28,748 bases of DNA, taken from contig CAKOMU010000007.1 of assembly GCA_934096755.1 (NCBI GenBank), positions 1 to 28,748 on the forward strand. Reading direction: 5' to 3'. This stretch comes from an uncultured Bacilli bacterium. GTDB lineage: Bacteria; Bacillota_I; Bacilli_A; RF39; UBA660. This document shows, piece by piece, positions 23,662 through 28,748 of this stretch. The position numbers and the translations under genes are program-made. The notes under the pieces were generated by a model. The model saw only the letters and a list, made by a program, of their open reading frames with translations, had not been told where the DNA came from and made no database searches. The first letter of the stretch is position 1, and every line of letters starts with the position of its first letter.

Positions 23662-24487
23662 TTTCTTTTATTCCTTTCATTTCTAACAAATTATCAATCA
23701 GCATTGCCACAGTCATCGGCCCAACTCCCCCTGGATTAGGAGTGATATATTGACACTTCAAAACACATTCATCAAAATCAATGTCACCAACTATTTTTCC
23801 ATTTTGTTGAGATACACCTACATCGATTAAAATGGCATCTTTTTTAATCATCTTTGCTTTTAACAAATTGGGTTTGCCAACTGCCATTACAATAATATCG
23901 GCCCTTTTGGTATAATCCTCTAAATTTTTCGTATGAGAATGACATAAACTAACCGTCGCATTTAGATTATTAAACAATAAAGCTAGTGGCTTACCAACCA
24001 CATTGCCTCGTCCCACAATTACCACATTCTTACCAGTAACATCGATATTGTAATAATTTAATAATTTCCAAATTCCTTTTACAGTACAAGGTAAAATAGT
24101 GGGTTTATTCAAATACAATTTATATATATTTTCTAACGTATTACCATCAACATCTTTGTTTGGTTTAATCAAATTATTTAAATACTCAATATCCAAGTGT
24201 TTTGGAACTGGACTTTGAATGATAATTCCTGTCACTGTCTCATCTTCATTTAAGTTTTCTATCAATTTTGTTACAGCCATCAACGCAACATCAGCATCTA
24301 ACCAATATGATTTTACAGTTATTCCTACATAATGACAAAACTTTTCTTTACTTTTAATATAAACATTACTAGCAGGATCATTACCAATATGAATTATAGC
24401 TAATCCTATTTTTAAATTATATTGTTCTATTTGCGTTTTATATTTTTCCAATAATATATCTCGATATTTCTTACCATCTAAAATCAT
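23645..24487 (-). CDS. folD: Methylene-THF dehydrogenase / methenyl-THF cyclohydrolase
   Basis: Bifunctional enzyme interconverting methylene-, methenyl- and 10-formyl-THF. The 280 residues show IIHIGNDPASNVYIKSKEK (Tyr43 and catalytic Lys47), IIIQSPVPKHLD, the PNKDVDG acid motif, dinucleotide-binding VIVGRGNVVGKPLA (GRS is usual, here GRG) and the C-terminal PNPGGVGPMTVAML. The ATG overlaps the ruvB stop by 4 nt (ATGA), and its own end overlaps thyA by 17 nt, consistent with supply of methylene-THF to the adjacent thymidylate synthase. Confidence 0.97.
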   Translation of the reverse strand: MILDGKKYRDILLEKYKTQIEQYNLKIGLAIIHIGNDPASNVYIKSKEKFCHYVGITVKSYWLDADVALMAVTKLIENLNEDETVTGIIIQSPVPKHLDIEYLNNLIKPNKDVDGNTLENIYKLYLNKPTILPCTVKGIWKLLNYYNIDVTGKNVVIVGRGNVVGKPLALLFNNLNATVSLCHSHTKNLEDYTKRADIIVMAVGKPNLLKAKMIKKDAILIDVGVSQQNGKIVGDIDFDECVLKCQYITPNPGGVGPMTVAMLIDNLLEMKGIKENVEVG

Positions 24488-25509
24488 AGAAATCCTGCAC
24501 TTTCAAATAAAGAACGATTATGATCAATTCCTAAATGAGCATAAGCTTTTTCACAAGCCACACGTCCACTCCTTGTTCTTTTAATAAACCCTTCTTGTAA
24601 TAAAAATGGTTCCACAACATCTTCAATCGTCGAAATTTCTTCCCCAATCGCCGTACTAATTGTTTCCACTCCAACTGGACCACCATTAAACTTATTAATA
24701 AGAGCTTGTAAGTACTCAATATCAATATTATCTAAACCATATCGATCGACATTTAATCTATCTAAAGCCTTTAAAGTGATATCTAAATCTATTAATCCAT
24801 CACCCTCAACTAAAGCAAAATCTCGTACTCTTTTAAATAGTCTATTAGCAATTCTTGGTGTTTTACGACTTCTTCTAGCTAATTCTATCGCTGCTTCATC
24901 AGTAATATTCATATTCATAACACCACTAGTTCTTTTTACGATATTTCCTAATTCTTCATCAGTATAATATTCAAGTTTATTAATAATACCAAAACGATCT
25001 CTTAAAGGGCTAGATAAATCTCCTGCTCTGGTCGTCGCTCCCACTAAAGTAAACGGAGGCAAATCAATATTGATGCTACGACTTTTCCCATCTGTTCCTA
25101 TTACCACGCTAATTTCAAAATCTTCCATCGCTGAATAAAGAATTTCTTCTACAAATGCCGGAATACGATGAATTTCATCGATAAATAATACATCTCCAGG
25201 TTCCAAAGTAGAAAGTATCGCCGCTAAATCCCCACTTTTTTCAATCGAAGGACCTGTCGCTGTTTTTAAATTACTACCCAGTTCATTGGCAATAATATGA
25301 GCTAACGTTGTTTTACCTAATCCCGGAGGGCCATACAACAAAACATGATCCAACGGCTCATTACGCATTTTAGCTGAAGCAATAAAAATACGCATATTTT
25401 CTTTTATTTTTTCTTGTCCAACATATTCATCTAAAGTTTCAGGTCTTATATTTTTATCAAAATTATCCAAAGTATCAATAATATTTGCATCAATTATTCT
25501 TTCATCCAT
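24484..25509 (-). CDS. ruvB: Holliday junction helicase motor RuvB
   Basis: AAA+ ring motor that, with RuvA, drives branch migration of Holliday junctions. The 341 residues carry Walker A GPPGLGKT (60-67), Walker B FIDEIHR (DEIH 111-114), the sensor/arginine-finger block GATTRAGDLSSPLRDRFG (Arg170), TPRIANRLFKRVRDFA and the winged-helix end with FLLQEGFIKRTRSGR. A TTG start at 25524 is possible, but GGGGA eight nt before the ATG at 25509 makes that ATG more likely and gives the usual MDERI-type N-terminus. It overlaps the upstream nucleotidase gene by 8 nt and folD by 4 nt. ruvA, usually adjacent, is not in this window. Confidence 0.97.
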   Translation of the reverse strand: MDERIIDANIIDTLDNFDKNIRPETLDEYVGQEKIKENMRIFIASAKMRNEPLDHVLLYGPPGLGKTTLAHIIANELGSNLKTATGPSIEKSGDLAAILSTLEPGDVLFIDEIHRIPAFVEEILYSAMEDFEISVVIGTDGKSRSINIDLPPFTLVGATTRAGDLSSPLRDRFGIINKLEYYTDEELGNIVKRTSGVMNMNITDEAAIELARRSRKTPRIANRLFKRVRDFALVEGDGLIDLDITLKALDRLNVDRYGLDNIDIEYLQALINKFNGGPVGVETISTAIGEEISTIEDVVEPFLLQEGFIKRTRSGRVACEKAYAHLGIDHNRSLFESAGFL

Positions 25510-26044
25510 TAAAACCATCCCCAATACTTTCTAGATATTTATCTAATTCCAACCAATTATTAACCATATCATATTTACTTTGTTTATCTTTACTAGCCAT
25601 TTTTACCACTTTAATTCCGGTTTTACTTATCTCATCTAAAATACTTTCCTTATCATCAATAAAAATATCAATTTTTTCTCTTAAAGCTGTCTTATCTTTA
25701 TGTTTTTTCAAAAAAATTATTTCATCAAAACAAACTCCATGTAATTGAAAATAAAGACTAGTATAAAATATCGATTCTAATTGATTTTCACTTCCGCGCG
25801 CCGTAACAAAAATTAATTTATTACCTCTTTCATGCCATTTTTGTAGTATACTTTTGGCATCTTTTTTTAATTCATTATTTAATACAATTTGTTTTAAGTT
25901 ATCTGTTAAAAATTTTTCATACGCCTCTTGATCTAAATCATGAAAATCACTGACTGATTCGTATCTACCATTTTGGTGTAAATAAGAGTTAGCCACTTCT
26001 GTTGTATTTGTTAATGTATCATCGATATCTATACCTATTTTCAT
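25502..26044 (-). CDS. HAD-family 5'-nucleotidase (NT5C/YqfW-like)
   Basis: A 180-residue HAD phosphatase. Motif I is IGIDIDDTLTN (nucleophile Asp6, acid Asp8), motif II is LIFVTARGSE (Thr81) and motif IV is DIFIDDKES (Asp130, Asp131), with a Lys-rich segment (FLKKHKDK) supplying motif III. The DIDDTLT start and short helical cap fit the deoxyribonucleotidase/NT5C-type group, which removes phosphate from (deoxy)nucleoside monophosphates; the substrate is not provable here. ATG at 26044 with GGGAGG six nt upstream. It is the first gene of the operon ending with tmk and queA, so an activity opposing Tmk or ThyA on dNMPs is an attractive but unproven idea. Confidence 0.8.
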   Translation of the reverse strand: MKIGIDIDDTLTNTTEVANSYLHQNGRYESVSDFHDLDQEAYEKFLTDNLKQIVLNNELKKDAKSILQKWHERGNKLIFVTARGSENQLESIFYTSLYFQLHGVCFDEIIFLKKHKDKTALREKIDIFIDDKESILDEISKTGIKVVKMASKDKQSKYDMVNNWLELDKYLESIGDGFNG

Positions 26045-26067
26045 ATTGAACCTCCCTACCTAGACTT

Positions 26068-26096
26068 ATTATAAACCATAATTTCTTTCCTGCCTA
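26068..26096 (-). promoter_or_regulatory. Promoter of the nucleotidase-ruvB-folD-thyA-dfr-tmk-queA operon
   Basis: Minus-strand TAGGCA (complement of 26091-26096), 17-bp spacer, perfect TATAAT (complement of 26068-26073), 23 nt before the first start codon. The leader is short, with no room for a riboswitch. Confidence 0.65.
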
Positions 26097-26114
26097 GTTA
26101 TAAATTGACAAATC

Positions 26115-26143
26115 ATTTTCTTTCATATTGTAGAAAAGAAAAT
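26115..26143. repeat. Inverted repeat overlapping the gspE promoter
   Basis: ATTTTCTTT (26115-26123) and AAAGAAAAT (26135-26143) form perfect 9-bp arms around an 11-nt centre that contains the -35 of the gspE-like gene. It lies between the two divergent promoters. Candidate regulator site; A/T-rich composition makes chance possible. Confidence 0.35.
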
Positions 26144-26156
26144 ATTAGTGTATAAT
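26128..26156 (+). promoter_or_regulatory. Promoter of the GspE/PilB-like ATPase gene
   Basis: TTGTAG (26128-26133), 17-bp spacer, perfect TATAAT (26151-26156). The transcript would start near 26163, leaving a leader of about 27 nt. Confidence 0.6.
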
Positions 26157-26189
26157 ATTAATAAGAATAAAGGATATGTGTGATACGTT

Positions 26190-27488
26190 ATGTTTCGAGA
26201 TTTTGACTATGAAAATAAACCAGTCGTAGATATTGTCAATGAAATGATCATCGATGCCATCAACAAAAAGGCTTCCGACATTCACTTTGACCCTACAGAA
26301 AATGAATTAAATGTCCGAATTAGAATTGACGGTGAATTATTAGAGTACGCTAAAGTTCCCAACTTTGTCAAAAAAAATCTCTTAACACGTATCAAAATTA
26401 TATCTGGTATGAACATAACAGAATCTAGACTTCCACAAGATGGTGCCATTAAAAATTTAAGTGACCAAGTTGATTTAGACTTACGGGTATCTTCGTTACC
26501 TATTGTAGACGGTGAAAAAATAGTTATTCGTATCTTAAATTACAAAATGTCTAGTGCTGGTTTAGAAGCCTTAGGTTTATCTCCTAAAAACTTAGAAAAA
26601 ATTAAAAAATTAATTGCAATGCCAAATGGTATTATCCTAGTTGCTGGAGCTACAGGTTCCGGAAAATCAACGACTGTTTACAGCATGTTGCAAATATTAA
26701 ACACAGTATCGCGAAATATTATAACAGTTGAAGATCCAGTTGAAATGAAAATTGCTGGCATCAACCAAGTACAAGTTATGAGCGACATCGGGCTTACTTT
26801 TGGGGCAACACTTCGTAGTATTTTGCGTCAAGACCCTGACGTTATCATGATTGGGGAAATTCGGGATAATGAAACAGCTCGTATTGCAGTTAGAGCTTCC
26901 ATCACTGGGCATTTAGTATTATCAACAATCCATACTAACAACTCTTTAAATACAATTGAAAGACTTTTAGATATGGATGTAGAAAGATATCTTTTAGGAA
27001 GTGCTTTAACTGGTATAATATCCCAAAGATTAGTTAAACGACTATGTCCAAAATGTCGAACTAGTAGACCAACAACTAACTATGAAAAAATTCTTTTTGA
27101 AAAAGTACTTCATCAAAAAATTGATAATGTTTATTCTCCTCATGGCTGTAGCGAGTGTATTAATGGCTACTCTGGGCGAATTGCTTTACATGAAGTTCTA
27201 GAAATGAATCAAGATATAAGAGATGCCATTACTAACAGTTTGCGAAAAGATCAATTAAGAAATTTAGTTTATAATAAAGCTGATGTCACTAGCTTACTAA
27301 AAGACGGTTTAGAAAAAGTAGTCGCTGGTCTTACAAGTATAGATGAAATTTTGCGGGTTATCGACGTCGACGATGATATCGGTGACGAAGATCAAGAAAT
27401 TAAAAATGCTTTCATTGGTAAAACTACCAATATTGAAACTTTAGATAGGCCTCAAAATCTAGAAGAACCATTAATTGAAACCTTATAA
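26190..27488 (+). CDS. GspE/PilB/ComGA-type secretion ATPase
   Basis: Hexameric traffic ATPase that powers type IV pilus, competence pseudopilus or type II secretion assembly at the membrane. The 432 residues show KASDIHFDP (28-35) of the N2 domain, Walker A VAGATGSGKST (151-161), Asp box ITVEDPVE, Walker B VIMIGEIRDNETA (218-230) and His box STIHTN. A tetracysteine zinc site is formed by C286-x2-C289 and C320-x2-C323, typical of extension ATPases. It lacks the N-terminal MshEN/GspE_N domain of full-length PilB, so it resembles the short ComGA form but with an extra acidic tail (DDDIGDEDQEIKN). An in-frame TGA sits three codons before the ATG. AAAGGA is 15 nt away, so its ribosome binding site is poor. 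No other pilus machinery genes are adjacent. Confidence 0.92.
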   Translation: MFRDFDYENKPVVDIVNEMIIDAINKKASDIHFDPTENELNVRIRIDGELLEYAKVPNFVKKNLLTRIKIISGMNITESRLPQDGAIKNLSDQVDLDLRVSSLPIVDGEKIVIRILNYKMSSAGLEALGLSPKNLEKIKKLIAMPNGIILVAGATGSGKSTTVYSMLQILNTVSRNIITVEDPVEMKIAGINQVQVMSDIGLTFGATLRSILRQDPDVIMIGEIRDNETARIAVRASITGHLVLSTIHTNNSLNTIERLLDMDVERYLLGSALTGIISQRLVKRLCPKCRTSRPTTNYEKILFEKVLHQKIDNVYSPHGCSECINGYSGRIALHEVLEMNQDIRDAITNSLRKDQLRNLVYNKADVTSLLKDGLEKVVAGLTSIDEILRVIDVDDDIGDEDQEIKNAFIGKTTNIETLDRPQNLEEPLIETL

Positions 27489-27493
27489 AAAAT

Positions 27494-27533
27494 AAAAAAG
27501 ATGTGTCACTTCGTTAAGTTGACACATTTTTTA
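27494..27533. terminator. Bidirectional terminator between gspE-like gene and surface protein
   Basis: Perfect 8-bp stem ATGTGTCA (27501-27508) / TGACACAT (27520-27527), extendable by an inner CTT/AAG, with T6 on the plus-strand side and A6 (T on the minus strand) on the other. It lies between two convergent stop codons. Confidence 0.88.
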
Positions 27534-27536
27534 ATA

Positions 27537-28748
27537 TCATTTAATTAAAATTGGTGCAGATATAGTTCCTTCTCCATTTGAATATCTTACAGTCTTGTCT
27601 AAATAAATTACAGGGCGAATAGCCTCTGTACTTTTAACATCTTCAGAATCTATACCACCCATAAAATTTAAATATAAAGTAGATGCTGAACTATACACTT
27701 GAGGTTCTGGAGTTAATGTTTTTTCCATAAGCCCCATATACATCCAGTTTGCTTCCAACACTGTTGAATCCTCATAATCAGTCAAAGATGTCGTCCAAGC
27801 ACTTGAAGCAGCCGCATAACCATAATCACTAACATACATTAAGCCTACTTTGGCAGCATATGTCAAATTGGTGGCTGGTGAAACAATTTCATTTTGATAA
27901 GCTCCTGATGCACTCATATCACCAATTTTGTTCCAAGTATTTCCTCCCACTTTCCATGTGTGGTTCGCTATTTTACTTGACCATTTTTCTCCTATGTTAT
28001 TTAAATAATTGGTATTTAAATTAACTTTATTTAATCTACTATCACTCCATAAATTTGTACTAGAATCACCAGCAGAATTATTCCAACTATAGGTACCTAT
28101 TTCGCTTTTAGAATTTGTTCCCTTATTAGTTCCATACGTTTCGTTCACTTCTTTTTCATAATCTACATAAGTATAATTATAATCGCCATCAATACCAAGA
28201 AGACTTGCTTTAGCATAATCATATTTAATTAGTTTTACTTGATCATCAAAGCTACCAATCATCCTATATAAATAATCATCTGGACAACTACCATCAGTGG
28301 AATCATAACCAAAGCATACAAAGTTATTTGTGGTATCACTCGAACCAGCATAACGATATGAACCATCTCCTGCTCCATTTTTTAAAGTACTATCATGTAA
28401 ATATAAATTATTTTCTCCTTGGGTTCCTGTATATTGTAATTTAACACAATCACTCAATGTTTTACCATTACACAAATCAGCTAATAAACTATCTTTACTC
28501 TTTGATTCTTTCGTTATTTCTAATACTGCTTTTAATCCATTTCCAGCATTTTGTGATTGATCACTATCTAAATTTACTAATGTTAATACTACATTCCAAT
28601 TTTCTATCTTCGTTCCTGTTGATACTATTTCATGATTATCTACTATCGTAAATAACCCACTTTTATCTGTTACATCAAATCCACTTATTCCATTGACAGT
28701 CACATATTCTAGTCCATTTACTTTAGTTACAGGATTTCCATCTGGATC
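27537..28748 (-). CDS. C-terminal part of a large Trp/Tyr-rich surface protein (runs off the window)
   Basis: At least 403 codons; the frame stays open to the window edge, so the true start is outside and the GTG at 28703 is not a start. The visible part is acidic, Asn/Ser/Gly-rich and non-membrane. A beta-rich region comes first (WNVVLTLVNLDSDQSQNAG), then two cysteine pairs (LCNGKTLSDC, FVCFGY...SCPDD) before YLYRMIGSFDDQVKLIKYD. Next is a Trp-rich globular region (WSSKIANHTWKVGGNTW, GLMYVSDYGYAAASSAWTTS, NWMYMGLM), ending RPVIYLDKTVRYSNGEGT. The ending resembles extracellular domains of DUF6273-like or large pilin-like proteins I associate with uncultured gut Firmicutes (from memory). No sortase signal or C-terminal anchor is present, so any anchor must be N-terminal. 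Convergent with the gspE-like gene. A pilin-type surface role is inference. Confidence 0.65.
   Translation of the reverse strand, partial: DPDGNPVTKVNGLEYVTVNGISGFDVTDKSGLFTIVDNHEIVSTGTKIENWNVVLTLVNLDSDQSQNAGNGLKAVLEITKESKSKDSLLADLCNGKTLSDCVKLQYTGTQGENNLYLHDSTLKNGAGDGSYRYAGSSDTTNNFVCFGYDSTDGSCPDDYLYRMIGSFDDQVKLIKYDYAKASLLGIDGDYNYTYVDYEKEVNETYGTNKGTNSKSEIGTYSWNNSAGDSSTNLWSDSRLNKVNLNTNYLNNIGEKWSSKIANHTWKVGGNTWNKIGDMSASGAYQNEIVSPATNLTYAAKVGLMYVSDYGYAAASSAWTTSLTDYEDSTVLEANWMYMGLMEKTLTPEPQVYSSASTLYLNFMGGIDSEDVKSTEAIRPVIYLDKTVRYSNGEGTISAPILIK

Noticed and set aside
26045..26067. Folate or other riboswitch before the thymidylate operon
   Set aside because: The predicted leader is only about 15-20 nt, too short for an aptamer.
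26176..26229. Short upstream frame (ATG at 26176, 17 codons) overlapping the gspE-like start, as a leader peptide
   Set aside because: AAAGGA is only one base from that ATG, too close to work well, and the peptide has no regulatory codon run.
1..28748. Mycoplasma-type genetic code (TGA = Trp), suggested by low GC and Mollicute-like gene content
   Set aside because: Trp is encoded by TGG in thyA, mutS and others, and TGA ends thyA, dfr, tmk, ruvB, the HAD nucleotidase gene and the gene at 15902-16582, each at a sensible protein end.

Overview
The window is a dense, AT-rich (roughly 30% GC by eye) bacterial chromosome segment from a fermentative, walled, low-GC Firmicute. TGG encodes Trp and TGA is used as a stop (thyA, dfr, tmk, ruvB and others), so the code is standard and not the Mycoplasma code. 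murF and a thioester/CnaB surface protein indicate a Gram-positive wall, and pflB/pflA indicate anaerobic pyruvate metabolism. The best guess, by inference only, is an uncultured gut member of the Bacilli near Erysipelotrichales or the RF39-type lineages. No rRNA, tRNA, CRISPR array, insertion sequence or phage gene was seen. Almost all genes lie on the minus strand. The exceptions are a TIGR04086-like membrane protein, a ZIP metal transporter and a GspE-type ATPase.

Layout, left to right. (1) 0.1-2.4 kb: a YrzE/TIGR04086-like membrane protein (+) converges on a minus-strand operon of an HMA-like protein, tgt and a small pilin-like membrane protein. (2) 2.5-5.5 kb: pflB-pflA operon with its own promoter and terminator. 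(3) 5.5-9.3 kb: lon-murF operon, whose promoter carries a palindrome between -35 and -10, divergent from a ZIP transporter at 9.3-10.1 kb. (4) 10.1-14.4 kb: mutS followed directly by an ABC exporter. The exporter converges on the ZIP gene with overlapping stop codons inside a perfect palindrome. (5) 14.5-17.6 kb: an accessory-looking stretch holding a secreted thioester-domain/CnaB protein, a translationally coupled unknown protein and a separate unknown coiled-coil protein. (6) 17.9-20.5 kb: pyruvate phosphate dikinase. (7) 20.6-26.0 kb: a seven-gene operon (HAD nucleotidase, ruvB, folD, thyA, dfr, tmk, queA) in which every junction overlaps. (8) 26.2-28.7 kb: a short GspE/PilB-type ATPase (+) converging, across a bidirectional terminator, on the 3' end of a large surface protein that runs off the window.

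How the genes fit together. FolD, ThyA, Dfr and Tmk form a complete route from methylene-THF and dUMP to dTDP, and the HAD nucleotidase may oppose it by dephosphorylating dNMPs. QueA and Tgt are two steps of queuosine tRNA modification. PflB/PflA and PpdK act at the pyruvate/PEP node. Lon, MutS and RuvB are housekeeping quality-control and repair genes. Along the minus strand the order ruvB - queA - tgt, with a yrzE-like gene beside tgt, matches the order of the Bacillus ruvAB-queA-tgt-yajC-yrzE cluster but is spread over 25 kb. The least explained parts are the 14.5-17.6 kb stretch and the surface protein at the right edge. Several start codons were moved downstream of the longest open frame because strong ribosome binding sites or promoter elements fix them. 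These changes are stated per gene.
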